DNA from: Paenibacillus sp. FSL H8-0537
GTDB lineage: Bacteria; Bacillota; Bacilli; Paenibacillales; Paenibacillaceae
DNA: 64,000 nucleotides
NCBI RefSeq assembly: GCF_038051995.1
Contig: NZ_CP150290.1
Location: 2,470,001-2,534,000, forward strand
Reading direction: 5' to 3'
A model generated the notes under the pieces. The model saw only the letters and a list, made by a program, of their open reading frames with translations. It was not told the origin of the DNA and did no database searches. Below are positions 18,944-27,823 of the stretch, piece after piece. The translations under genes and the position numbers were made by a program. The first letter of the stretch is position 1. Each line of letters starts with the position of its first letter.

Positions 18944-19714
18944 TCAACGACTAAACTCCTCGTTTTTATAATTCCGAAGCGAGTCCAGGCATCTTTTTAA
19001 ATACCTTCCCTCAGCGCTGGAAACAATCTCTCTCTCTCCATCCAAATATAAAACCGATAAATTTAAATTATTAGCGGCTTCAAGAAGCTCATTTTGATAT
19101 TTTAAGTCATGTCTTTCTTTTTCCGTGGAGGAAGAAATTGATTGAAGAAAATACTTTTCTTTGTAGATATACAGTTCTTTCTGCGAATTCATTAAAAATT
19201 CTATCAGAAGTGGAATCAGCTTAAGCTTGTCTCTGTGGTTAAGTTCTTCTCTTAATATAGTATCAAGAAAGTCATTTATTACACTTTGTGCACCAGAAGG
19301 AATTTCATTTAACTTTATTTGGTCAAGTATACAAAAAGGTCTAAAATGATTGACTTCAAATTCACGAAGATTGTCAATGATAGCTGCTAGTTGTGGGACA
19401 GATGAATGGAGGATAATACTCTTTAATGTTTCATCTACCATATTGTCCAATTGAGCAAAAGTTTCTCTAACATCATCTGGTGCTTTGTCTAAATAACCTG
19501 CGAAAACTAGCTTATCAGGATTACCATCTAAGACATCAGCTAAAGCTCTAGATATAATTTCGGAAGCGGGGGGTTTAGCCCCTGTTTTTATTTTACTTAT
19601 GTAAGAACTATCTACACTAAGTTTGTTCTCATCTAAAAGTTTCTGACTAATCTCTTTTAAGGTTTTACCTGAAGTATCAATGTACTGACTTAATAACTTC
19701 GCATAATAACTCAT
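18944..19714 (-). CDS. XRE-type helix-turn-helix regulator of the Tn7-like element
   Basis: A 256-residue protein with an N-terminal XRE-like domain: LSQYIDTSGKTLKEISQKL, then SVDSSYISKIKTGAKPPASE, residues about 8-60. The rest is helical and probably dimerises or senses a signal; it is not recognised. The gene is divergent from the first tniQ and ends at its own terminator. The shared 160-base intergenic region holds several TGACTAA half-sites, so autoregulation and control of the transposition genes is a reasonable inference. Confidence 0.65.
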   Translation of the reverse strand: MSYYAKLLSQYIDTSGKTLKEISQKLLDENKLSVDSSYISKIKTGAKPPASEIISRALADVLDGNPDKLVFAGYLDKAPDDVRETFAQLDNMVDETLKSIILHSSVPQLAAIIDNLREFEVNHFRPFCILDQIKLNEIPSGAQSVINDFLDTILREELNHRDKLKLIPLLIEFLMNSQKELYIYKEKYFLQSISSSTEKERHDLKYQNELLEAANNLNLSVLYLDGEREIVSSAEGRYLKRCLDSLRNYKNEEFSR

Positions 19715-19729
19715 TAAAAACCACCCCTC

Positions 19730-19851
19730 TGACTAATTGTGCATCAAAATGTCTATTTAGTCAAAAAGTATTGACAAAAAAATATTTGGAAGATAATATG
19801 TGAATGAGTTATTGACTTTTTAGTCATTAATTGATTTGTAAAATGACTAAA
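19730..19851. promoter_or_regulatory. TGACTAA operator-like half-sites in the divergent region
   Basis: Four copies of TGACTAA or its complement occur at about 19730, 19757, 19819 and 19844. The last two form a perfect nine-base inverted pair, TTTAGTCAT (19819-19827) and ATGACTAAA (19843-19851). The first two also face each other. This suits binding by the divergent XRE-type regulator. Binding is inference. Confidence 0.5.
19771..19799 (+). promoter_or_regulatory. Putative sigma-A promoter for the tniQ-tnsABC operon
   Basis: A perfect TTGACA (-35) lies 17 bases before TAATAT; the overlapping GATAAT at 15 bases is an alternative. A TTTAGTCA half-site lies just upstream of the -35 and the inverted pair lies just downstream of the start point, which suggests repression. 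Confidence 0.55.
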
Positions 19852-19882
19852 TGGGCAAATTTGATGAGTTGAGGTGACACTC

Positions 19883-21622
19883 TTGACAAAAGTATTATTA
19901 AGAAGAGTAATTCCATATCCTGACGAGAGCATAAGGGGGTACATGATACGGTTAGCTCAAGCCAATAATGCTTCTCCGAGAAAACTATATAAATTGTCAT
20001 CGTTAATTGCAGGTGTCGATCCCAAGAGCTTATTAATGATTATTGAAAAAGCGGACATATCAAAACTTTGTGAGTTGACAAATTTGGATGAAGATTGCCT
20101 ATTAAAACTTACTTTTTTCTACCAAATGGGGATGTACGGGGATGAAGATGAACAAATACTTAGGCACATCAGTTCGTTCGGAATGTGTACTACCGCATAC
20201 TGTCAAGTATGTCCAGTTTGTCTGCATGAACAACCGTATCATCGGAAACTGTGGGAAATTAGATCTGTTACAACTTGTCCATTCCATCAATGCAAATTAA
20301 CGACCACCTGTTCTAAATGTCAAAAAAATATTTCACCCATACGACGTTTTGTAACCCACTGTAATTGTGGATTTGATTTGCGAAAATATGATATTGAGAA
20401 GGTGCCGGAATCTGAGACCTTATTGGCTATCATGATGAATGAAAGACTATTCGGCAGGGAATCTTCTCGTTATTTTCTAACGGGTGAACTACAAGAACTG
20501 AGCTTTCGTCATTTTCTATACTTACATATATTGTTCTGTTTTTATTTTTATCAAATTTTATCCTCTCAAGTGAAGGTCAATTATTCTGCAGCATTTAAAC
20601 CAATTCACATGCATGAAACGTCGATTAAAACTTTTCAGATGTTTGTAGATTGGTCTCGTTCTTTTTATGATTTTATCGACAGTTATCGAAAAATTCCGAA
20701 AACATTTGAAAATAGTAAGTTATTAAAAGAATTCGGCATGCTTCATCATCAGTTAATTAAACATCTAGACGCAAAGGAATATTCTTTCGTTTTAAAATCG
20801 CTTCTCGATTATTGCAATGAGAATAAGACTCAAGCAGCCTTTTTGAATAAACTGAAGCAAAAAATAGATCATACGTTATCTCGAACAGAGAAGAAGATTG
20901 ACATTACTCAAGCAAAAGATAAATATGTAGATTTCAAAACAACGGAAAAGATCTTAGGGATCTCAGAGTATATAATAGTAGATTTAATGAGGATGCGAGA
21001 AATCATTGTAGTTAAAGGAAGAAAAGGAATACGTTATTGCGCAATAGAGAGTATAGAAAAAATTGAAAAATGTTTTAAGAAAAACATCCCTATGAAAAGT
21101 TTGAATATAAACTCAGAAGAACTGGTAACATTTCATGAAATTCAAACTGTGATGAATCGAAAAATCCGCATTAGTGAATTTATTGTTGCAATAATTAGAA
21201 AAAAAATCCAGCCAAGTGGGACTCTAGATGGTGAACAGGGATTAAATCGACTGGTTTTTCGAATAGCAGACGTTCATAGATTAATCAAAGGACAGGGCAT
21301 TAGTATACAAGAGGCAGCAGAGATTCTCATGGTAACAACTCAGTCCTTGTATTCATGGAGTAACAAAGGATTTCTAGAAACAATAAATAATAAATTTTCG
21401 ATAAACAAGGATCTTTTCGATCAATTCGTTACACAATATATCCCATTAACAACACTGGCAAAACTGCATCCCAAAATTCGTAGTAGTAAGCGTTTATATG
21501 AATGGTTAGATGAAAGAGATATTCAACCTGTTTCAGGTCGTTATATTGATGGTGGTTGTGCTTATTTATACCGAAAATCTCCGTTGTTAATGCGTGTCAT
21601 GGATCTGAGTTCTTGGCCTTAA
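19883..21622 (+). CDS. tniQ: TniQ/TnsD-family target selector (first copy)
   Basis: A 579-residue TniQ family protein. The N-terminus PYPDESIRGYMIRLAQAN is the usual TniQ opening. A cysteine/histidine zinc module follows near residues 110-170 (CPVC, CPFHQ, CSKC, CNCG). The C-terminal half has helix-turn-helix-like lines such as AAEILMVTTQSLYSWSNKG. TniQ/TnsD proteins choose the DNA target and recruit TnsC. The TTG at 19883 is chosen because GAGGTGA lies five bases upstream; a GTG nine bases earlier overlaps that site. At this length it resembles a TnsD-type site-specific selector more than the short TniQ of CRISPR-associated elements. Confidence 0.85.
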   Translation: MTKVLLRRVIPYPDESIRGYMIRLAQANNASPRKLYKLSSLIAGVDPKSLLMIIEKADISKLCELTNLDEDCLLKLTFFYQMGMYGDEDEQILRHISSFGMCTTAYCQVCPVCLHEQPYHRKLWEIRSVTTCPFHQCKLTTTCSKCQKNISPIRRFVTHCNCGFDLRKYDIEKVPESETLLAIMMNERLFGRESSRYFLTGELQELSFRHFLYLHILFCFYFYQILSSQVKVNYSAAFKPIHMHETSIKTFQMFVDWSRSFYDFIDSYRKIPKTFENSKLLKEFGMLHHQLIKHLDAKEYSFVLKSLLDYCNENKTQAAFLNKLKQKIDHTLSRTEKKIDITQAKDKYVDFKTTEKILGISEYIIVDLMRMREIIVVKGRKGIRYCAIESIEKIEKCFKKNIPMKSLNINSEELVTFHEIQTVMNRKIRISEFIVAIIRKKIQPSGTLDGEQGLNRLVFRIADVHRLIKGQGISIQEAAEILMVTTQSLYSWSNKGFLETINNKFSINKDLFDQFVTQYIPLTTLAKLHPKIRSSKRLYEWLDERDIQPVSGRYIDGGCAYLYRKSPLLMRVMDLSSWP

Positions 21623-21700
21623 ACTCTTGTTACTTAAGGAAATAGTTTTATAGATTGCTAGAATTGGACAAGCTAAGAACTATTGGAAGGAGATGAAACC

Positions 21701-22354
21701 ATGAAAAAGCGCACCGCCAGACGTATTAAACCTATAAAAGGCCGTCATTATCGATGGAAAGTCCCACTACTTAAAAATAATAACATGATTCATTGTGAAA
21801 GCCGATTAGAACGCAATTTCGTTCGATTACTCGACTTTGACCGTGAAGTACTCCAAGTGGAATCGCAGCCAGTAGGACTTTTATATTGCTACAAGGGTAA
21901 AGAAAGGAAGTATTATCCGGATTTCAAAGTCATAACAAGTGATGGACACATCCGGATCGTAGAAGTTAAGCCTAAGTCAATGACGCAAAAGCCCGAAAAT
22001 ATCATGAAATTTATCATTGGCCGGATGTACTGCGACTTGCAAGGCTGGGATTATCATATCGTAACCGAAGAGCAGATTTTCCGTGGTTATATCCAGGAGA
22101 ATTTGGATAAGCTCAGGGCGATGGGGAATGAATGGACGGAATACAATGATCTAGTTTATGTTCTTCATTCTCTGCAAAACACTGGTGACTCTACAATTGA
22201 AATGCTCCAGTCAAACTGTACTGATCTTGATGAATCAACGTTTTATAAGTGTATCTATAAGCTAATTTATCACCAAAAGGTATATGCAGATTTATTTGCT
22301 ACAGAACTTAGTGAAGGAACAATGGTGTCCATTCAAATTGGAGAGGAGAATTGA
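21701..22354 (+). CDS. tnsA: TnsA endonuclease of Tn7-like transposon
   Basis: A 217-residue PD-(D/E)XK endonuclease that cuts the 5' ends of the element so that it moves by cut-and-paste. Candidate active-site residues are Glu33 (HCESRLERNF), Asp74 (YYPDF) and Glu88-x-Lys90 (IVEVK), matching the Glu/Asp/Lys set of Tn7 TnsA. A C-terminal domain of about 90 residues would contact TnsC. The ATG at 21701 has AAGGAG eight bases upstream and is preferred to a TTG 18 bases earlier that overlaps that site. It is followed at once by tnsB. Confidence 0.9.
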   Translation: MKKRTARRIKPIKGRHYRWKVPLLKNNNMIHCESRLERNFVRLLDFDREVLQVESQPVGLLYCYKGKERKYYPDFKVITSDGHIRIVEVKPKSMTQKPENIMKFIIGRMYCDLQGWDYHIVTEEQIFRGYIQENLDKLRAMGNEWTEYNDLVYVLHSLQNTGDSTIEMLQSNCTDLDESTFYKCIYKLIYHQKVYADLFATELSEGTMVSIQIGEEN

Positions 22355-22355
22355 T

Positions 22356-24479
22356 ATGCAGGGATTTGCTATTTTACCAGGTTTACGGTTTATGTGGAAG
22401 GAACAAGAGTTTCTCATCCGCAAGAGTTTGGATCATAATGAAATTGAAGTAACCAATTTGTCATACAACTTAGTTGAAGTGTATTCCGTTAACGAGTTGA
22501 TCGAAGCTTGGAACGACGAGCGACTGATCATAAAACGCGACTTTATTGTAAAAGAAGCAGAAGTCATACAACATGATGTTGACATGTTTAGTGAGGATGA
22601 TCGGAATATCATTAAAAAACGATTCAGGATATTGGAGCCAGTCTTACTTGGGATAGTCAAGCCTAAAGATTATGAAAGCTATATAAATACTCTTTCTGAT
22701 GATCTGAGACCATTCGTTTCTTCTGTGTCTACATTGTACCGATGGAAGAGGCGCTGGGACGAAACTCACGATAAACGAAGTCTGTTGCCACGTAATGACC
22801 TGAAAGGAAGCAAAACGTTTAAGATTCCGAAAGAAATCCAGAATATCATTGAGCGTTTTTTGATCAAGTATGATAAAGAGGGCCTGGATGTTTCTAACCG
22901 AAGAATTCATAACGAGATGAAGGTAGAAGTTCAAGAGTTAAATGCAACTCGTCCTGAGGAAGGAAAATTAACACCTTGCGGAAAAGCGACGACTAACCGG
23001 GTTATCCAGCATCTACGGAAGACGTACATAAAGGATCGCGCTAGACACGGCACCGTTCAAGCAAATTTAAACAAATATGGTTCTACAGCTGAAGTATATG
23101 TAGAAAGGCCTCTTCAGCGAGTGGAAATTGACTCGACACCGCTTGACCTATTTGTAGTTGATACTCTGAATTCTAAGAAGGAACGATTTAATTTAATTCA
23201 TGCTGTAGATAAGGCAACTGGTTATGGGCTAGGATATGAACTTTGGCTCGGAGAACCAAACGCAAAAGCAATTAAGCAGTGTTTACTGCACGCCATGCTG
23301 CCCAAAACGCATATTCGATCGTTATATCCAAGACTTCAACACGATTGGACCGCATTTGGGAAACCGGAAGTTATCGTTGTCGATAACGCCAAGGTGCACG
23401 ATGCCGCGGATTTGGAGGAATTTTTCGGACTAATTGGTATCGAAGTTCAGTTCTGTCCTGTGAAAGCCGGGCACCATAAGGGAACAGTTGAGCGAATGTT
23501 TCGCACCATGAATGAAAAGATGTTCCACAGTATTCCCGGAACCAGCTTTTCAGACCCAAAGATGCGCTCTCTATATGACTCTACTGGTAAAGCTTGCCTA
23601 ACGCTTAAGGCACTACATGAAATTATTCATCTTACCATGGTAGATATTATCGCAAATGATTATAGCTCATCACGAGGAGGAACACCAGCCTTTTTATGGG
23701 AACAAGGTCTTAAAGACTGTAGAGTTCATAGAACTCTTCCTATGAAAAAGAAAGATCTGATTATGCTATTATCCACTGGACTAGAATATAGAAAAATAAC
23801 GAACAAGGGAATTGAACTTGCCGGCCAATTTTTTCAAAGTACGGCTTTAATGCAGTTATCGGATCAAATAAAGCGTAAAAAAAAGGACAAAAGTGTTCGA
23901 TTGAGGTTTAATCCTTCCGATATGCGTACGATTTATGTTTTTGATGAAGAGAATGATCAATATATCGAGGCGAATCCTGTACGAAACAGTCTACGGAAGA
24001 AAAATATTGATGAAAATCATCCCGTTCATATGGCTCAATTAAGATACCATTGTCATCGGAAAAATAAAGAGTACAACGAATTTGACACAACGCATTTGGT
24101 GTATGCTTATCAGCACGTAGAAGCCATTGTCCAAAACAGTCGGAGTGAAATTGCTCAACTCGAGAAACTACCCGATGATCAGAGAGCCGTTGAGCATTAC
24201 AAGCATCTTTCCTCAATCCAACTACTTCATAAAGCTCAAATTGCTCCAGACCAACTGGAATCTTTAGAATTCAAAGGAGAGATATCCCCCGCTACAGAGG
24301 GTCAATCTAGAAAGTCTACAAAGAGACGAAAAGTGAATTCAAAATTAGATGATACGAGCTCTAAATCGTTTTCGAGTACGGCAGGTATTGAAGTTATTTC
24401 AGAAACTTCTGAGTTGCCTTTATTACTTTTTGATGATGATCTGGATGATGATTGGGAAGTTACTATTCGTGAGAGTTGA
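22356..24479 (+). CDS. tnsB: TnsB DDE transposase of Tn7-like transposon
   Basis: A 707-residue Mu/rve-superfamily transposase that binds the element ends and joins the 3' strands to target DNA. The catalytic triad is Asp259 (VEIDSTPLD), Asp343 (VVDNAKVHDA) and Glu379 (HHKGTVERMF), with 35 residues between the last two, a classic DD(35)E. N-terminal helix-turn-helix domains and a Mu-transposase C-terminal beta-barrel follow the family layout. The acidic C-terminus (LLLFDDDLDDDWEV) resembles the TnsC-contacting tail of TnsB. The ATG at 22356 follows the tnsA stop by one base, with GAGAGGAG upstream. Confidence 0.92.
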   Translation: MQGFAILPGLRFMWKEQEFLIRKSLDHNEIEVTNLSYNLVEVYSVNELIEAWNDERLIIKRDFIVKEAEVIQHDVDMFSEDDRNIIKKRFRILEPVLLGIVKPKDYESYINTLSDDLRPFVSSVSTLYRWKRRWDETHDKRSLLPRNDLKGSKTFKIPKEIQNIIERFLIKYDKEGLDVSNRRIHNEMKVEVQELNATRPEEGKLTPCGKATTNRVIQHLRKTYIKDRARHGTVQANLNKYGSTAEVYVERPLQRVEIDSTPLDLFVVDTLNSKKERFNLIHAVDKATGYGLGYELWLGEPNAKAIKQCLLHAMLPKTHIRSLYPRLQHDWTAFGKPEVIVVDNAKVHDAADLEEFFGLIGIEVQFCPVKAGHHKGTVERMFRTMNEKMFHSIPGTSFSDPKMRSLYDSTGKACLTLKALHEIIHLTMVDIIANDYSSSRGGTPAFLWEQGLKDCRVHRTLPMKKKDLIMLLSTGLEYRKITNKGIELAGQFFQSTALMQLSDQIKRKKKDKSVRLRFNPSDMRTIYVFDEENDQYIEANPVRNSLRKKNIDENHPVHMAQLRYHCHRKNKEYNEFDTTHLVYAYQHVEAIVQNSRSEIAQLEKLPDDQRAVEHYKHLSSIQLLHKAQIAPDQLESLEFKGEISPATEGQSRKSTKRRKVNSKLDDTSSKSFSSTAGIEVISETSELPLLLFDDDLDDDWEVTIRES

Positions 24480-24493
24480 AGGAGGGATAAGAA

Positions 24494-25537
24494 ATGAAAT
24501 CTACAAAATTTGATTCACTTAAAGGTAAACCCTTAACTTATCGTGATCCTGAATACAAGAAAAGAGTGGAGCATGTAAAAAGAATCATCGTTAGGCATCC
24601 GCAATATGAGGAAGTATACGAGGAACTCGAGGAAGTGCATGTCACTTCGCAGGGGTCTGTGCAAGCATCTCAACTCAATCTAAGTGGCCGGACAGGTGCT
24701 GGAAAAACAACAATAGTGAAACAATACTTAGAGAAGTATCCAAGAAGATTAACGGATACGGGAACAATTATCCCTGTATTATATGTAAAGGTTCCGCCTC
24801 GTTTGAAAACTCCAAAAGCTTTGGCTTCTAAAATTTTAGGAGAGATGGGTGATTTATTCGCGAATTCAGGTACAGATGAGGAGTTAGGGAGAAGAATCGT
24901 TCAATTTGTTCTTGATTGTCAGACGGAAATGATCATTCTTGATGAATTTCAACATTTGATTGATCGGGACACACTTAATGTTCTCGCAACTGCGTCGGAT
25001 TGGCTCAAGTTACTTACGGAAGAGTTAAATATTCCAGTTATCTTATGTGGACTACCAGAATCAGATGGTATTTTTGAGTATAACGAACAGATAGATGGGA
25101 GATATCCGCGAAGAATTATATTGGAACCGTTCGGATTTGAAGATCAGACGCAACAGAAGAAATTTCGATTATTTCTGAAAAAATTAGACGATGAGTTACC
25201 ATTCTCTGAATATTCGAATCTTAGTGATCCAATGATAGCTTCAAAAATCCATTATGTAACAGATGGTGTACCACGCTATATCAAAGATCTCTTAATGGAG
25301 GCATCGAAACTTTCGTTTAGACGAGGTTTTGATTTTGTCAATGAAGATTCACTGCATGATGCTTTTCATCGACTCACACGTTCAAATCAAAGGTATGTTA
25401 TTAATCCATTTGGGGACACTCGGTTTAATTACTTTGAGGCTATAGAGATCAAAAGAACAAAAGAAACTGCATTTATTAATTCACAGTACCAAAAACCCAA
25501 TCAGAAGAACAAGAAACAATCAAAAAAATTATCATAA
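24494..25537 (+). CDS. tnsC: TnsC AAA+ regulator of Tn7-like transposon
   Basis: A 347-residue AAA+ ATPase that passes target information from TniQ/TnsD to TnsA and TnsB. Walker A GRTGAGKTT (about 65-73) and Walker B MIILDEFQHL (near 150) are intact, and a sensor-like line IPVILCGLPESDG follows. It starts 14 bases after tnsB with GGAGGG. The length is in the range of short TnsC/TniB proteins rather than the 555-residue Tn7 TnsC, which carries extra TnsA- and TnsD-binding ends. A terminator follows. Confidence 0.9.
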   Translation: MKSTKFDSLKGKPLTYRDPEYKKRVEHVKRIIVRHPQYEEVYEELEEVHVTSQGSVQASQLNLSGRTGAGKTTIVKQYLEKYPRRLTDTGTIIPVLYVKVPPRLKTPKALASKILGEMGDLFANSGTDEELGRRIVQFVLDCQTEMIILDEFQHLIDRDTLNVLATASDWLKLLTEELNIPVILCGLPESDGIFEYNEQIDGRYPRRIILEPFGFEDQTQQKKFRLFLKKLDDELPFSEYSNLSDPMIASKIHYVTDGVPRYIKDLLMEASKLSFRRGFDFVNEDSLHDAFHRLTRSNQRYVINPFGDTRFNYFEAIEIKRTKETAFINSQYQKPNQKNKKQSKKLS

Positions 25538-25552
25538 TTTAGTACATCTCTT

Positions 25553-25579
25553 AACACCTGGAACCTGCAGGTGTTTTTA
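25553..25579 (+). terminator. Terminator between tnsC and the second tniQ
   Basis: Arms AACACCTG and CAGGTGTT with a seven-base loop and a TTTTT run. It separates the second tniQ from the tnsABC transcript. Confidence 0.8.
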
Positions 25580-25649
25580 TTTTGAAATTTCTAGTATAGT
25601 ACCGTAGCATTGCGGGAAAACTAGATTCATAGAAAGGAGATGTTAGAAC

Positions 25650-27356
25650 ATGTTGATTAATAGACCAGAACGTTATCATGATGAGAGTATATCTAGTTAT
25701 TTATACAGATTAGCCAGAGCCAACTATAGACCGCTGGGTGTTTTGTTAGCATCCTTTGGAATTACAAGAGCGGAATGGTTACGGAATATGATTTCTGAAG
25801 ATAAACTCATCCATATAGCAGATCATTTAGTACAAGATAAAAACATTCTGCATCAGGGGACATATTTTGTTTACCGAGAGTTGTTGGATGAAAATTCAGA
25901 TTTGCATCTGCTGAAAAATCGAATGAAATTTTGTCCTGATTGCTATAGAGAGGATGCATATCATCGAATGATGTGGGGCCTCAAACCAATAACGATCTGT
26001 TTACAACACGGTACCAGATTGATAGACGCCTGTCCAAGCTGCGAGAAACCGATTGAGATGGAACAGTTCATGTGCGGTTTTTGCAAGTGTTGTGACTTCT
26101 ACTATAAGCAAACGAAATCGATATCGATTCCTTTTGACTCTATAGAATTTGAGCTTCAAAGTGAATTTCATGGAGGACTATTTCAAAACGGTATAATGTT
26201 TAGAAATATTGGAGGATTAAACGTTAAACAATACTTACGTTTAGCTTATCACTCTTTTCACCTATTAGAGGAATTGCCTTCATTTCTTGATTATTCAAAA
26301 AAACATATCCGAATTTTTCATAACCGTCGCGGTGGCATTCAACAAAATGAATTGTTAGCAGAAGCTTATAATCATGTTTTTTGGATGTATCATGATTTTC
26401 CATGTCGGTTTCAACGCGTCTTATTTGAGTTTTTAAAGAAACCCAGAAAAAAGCTATACCTACAGAAGAAAACTTACGAAGTTTTATTTCAAGAAGAGGG
26501 TTTCTCTTTAATTAAAAATGAATATGAGCAATTCTGGATTAATGAATTGGAGAACGGTACCGTGCGAAGGGATCTGTCAATTTTCAAAAAGAATCATGAT
26601 CTACTACTAAGAAAAAAATATTTACGAAAAGAAGAAATTAAGCAGCTTACTGGAATATCATATCCGAAGTTGGAGTCACTTTGTAAGTCTGGCCAGATAG
26701 ATATTATTTCACGGCAAAAAGGGAAAACAAAGCAACATTTTATTGATAAAGATACTTTTGCCCGTCTGCATGAAGAGAGGCAATTTTACATTAATAAAAG
26801 AGAAGCAGCACAACTCCTGGGTATTCAAAGGAATTCTATTTATCAACTTTTGAAAGAAGGTCTAATAAATGAAGTTCATACCGCGTTCAGCCAGATTAAG
26901 CTTATTAGACTAGATGAAGTGTTAATGTTATTGGAAAAATCAAGAGGGGTATTTTATATCAAGGTAAAAGGACTATCATTTCAGCAGGTACTTATCAAAT
27001 ACTCTGTAAATGGATTAACGATTTCCAAATTATTGAAATTTATTCATGACAATTTCCTCCACCCTCAATTGGCTGTTTTAAATGGAAATCTTTCGAATAC
27101 TTGGTTTTGGGAAAAAGAAATACAACGCTGTATAGAAATTTTAAAATCAGATAAGCAAATCACGGATGGGATGTATATGCAAGATGTCATGCAGTACTTA
27201 AAAATTGGTGAAAAAAAGATGAAAAGAATAGTAGAAAGCGGACAATTGATACCGGACAGAGTAATCGTATGGAAAGATGGACGAAAACGATATTTGTTTA
27301 GTAAAAGAAAAGTAGCTGATTTTAAACAGAGTATTTCTAGTCGGACAGCTCATTAA
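25650..27356 (+). CDS. tniQ: TniQ-family target selector (second copy)
   Basis: A 568-residue TniQ protein beginning PERYHDESISSYLYRLARAN. A zinc module near residues 90-150 shows CPDC, CLQHG, CPSC and CGFCKCC. Helix-turn-helix-like parts follow (AAQLLGIQRNSIYQLLKEG; a similar line near residue 330). It is clearly related to the first TniQ but well diverged, so the two copies probably serve different targets or different steps. It has its own AAAGGAG site and lies after a terminator, which implies separate expression. I saw no strong promoter; a TATAGT near 25595 is a weak candidate. Confidence 0.85.
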   Translation: MLINRPERYHDESISSYLYRLARANYRPLGVLLASFGITRAEWLRNMISEDKLIHIADHLVQDKNILHQGTYFVYRELLDENSDLHLLKNRMKFCPDCYREDAYHRMMWGLKPITICLQHGTRLIDACPSCEKPIEMEQFMCGFCKCCDFYYKQTKSISIPFDSIEFELQSEFHGGLFQNGIMFRNIGGLNVKQYLRLAYHSFHLLEELPSFLDYSKKHIRIFHNRRGGIQQNELLAEAYNHVFWMYHDFPCRFQRVLFEFLKKPRKKLYLQKKTYEVLFQEEGFSLIKNEYEQFWINELENGTVRRDLSIFKKNHDLLLRKKYLRKEEIKQLTGISYPKLESLCKSGQIDIISRQKGKTKQHFIDKDTFARLHEERQFYINKREAAQLLGIQRNSIYQLLKEGLINEVHTAFSQIKLIRLDEVLMLLEKSRGVFYIKVKGLSFQQVLIKYSVNGLTISKLLKFIHDNFLHPQLAVLNGNLSNTWFWEKEIQRCIEILKSDKQITDGMYMQDVMQYLKIGEKKMKRIVESGQLIPDRVIVWKDGRKRYLFSKRKVADFKQSISSRTAH

Positions 27357-27823
27357 AAAAGGGGAGGTAAACAAATTTTGTGAATCTGATCAACAGGAAG
27401 CTTAGGATACCCCGTACATTCTTACTTTCCTATTAAGCAACTGGCTTCCAAGATAAAAGCTAATAAATATGACACACAGATAAAATTCAAAACATTCATT
27501 AACATCAAGATGAACAATAAGAAGTACCAGTAAGACATTCCTCGAGTATATTTTCCCACTTGCTTTATTATGAAATTCCTGATTAAAAAGGCTACGCCTC
27601 ACTTCAATCAGTAGATTTACAATCTGCTTCAAAATTTTTAAATTGGAATATACTGTTAATTGGATTCATTCTTCTTCCTACTTAATTGTGGAGATTAGGT
27701 TTACTACTTATAGAAAATATCGCCAAATAGGGTCTTTTGTATTACAATATAATAGATGTTGAGACCTATGATAAACACGCACGATACATCAAATAAATTA
27801 TTTGTCTGAGAGGGAAGATTAAG
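27357..27823. other. Intergenic, 467 bases, nothing firm
   Basis: AT-rich spacer between the second tniQ and the EcsC-family gene. It is a plausible place for an element end, but no repeated 20-base sites or TGT/ACA terminus could be supported by eye. Confidence 0.35.

Larger units (their letters stand above)
18944..27356. mobile_element. Core of a Tn7-like transposon (regulator, tniQ, tnsABC, tniQ)
   Basis: Six genes make up the visible core: a divergent regulator, then TniQ, TnsA, TnsB, TnsC and a second TniQ in one direction. All catalytic motifs appear intact, so the machinery could be active. There is no tnsE, glmS or cas gene near. I could not find the terminal TGT...ACA ends or the repeated TnsB sites, so the coordinates mark only the gene core. 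The true element may extend over the defence island to the left or past the EcsC-family gene to the right. Confidence 0.8.

Noticed and set aside
27357..27823. Possible CRISPR array or guide RNA next to the second tniQ
   Set aside because: No direct repeats of 25-40 bases with regular spacing were found, and no cas gene lies in the window.
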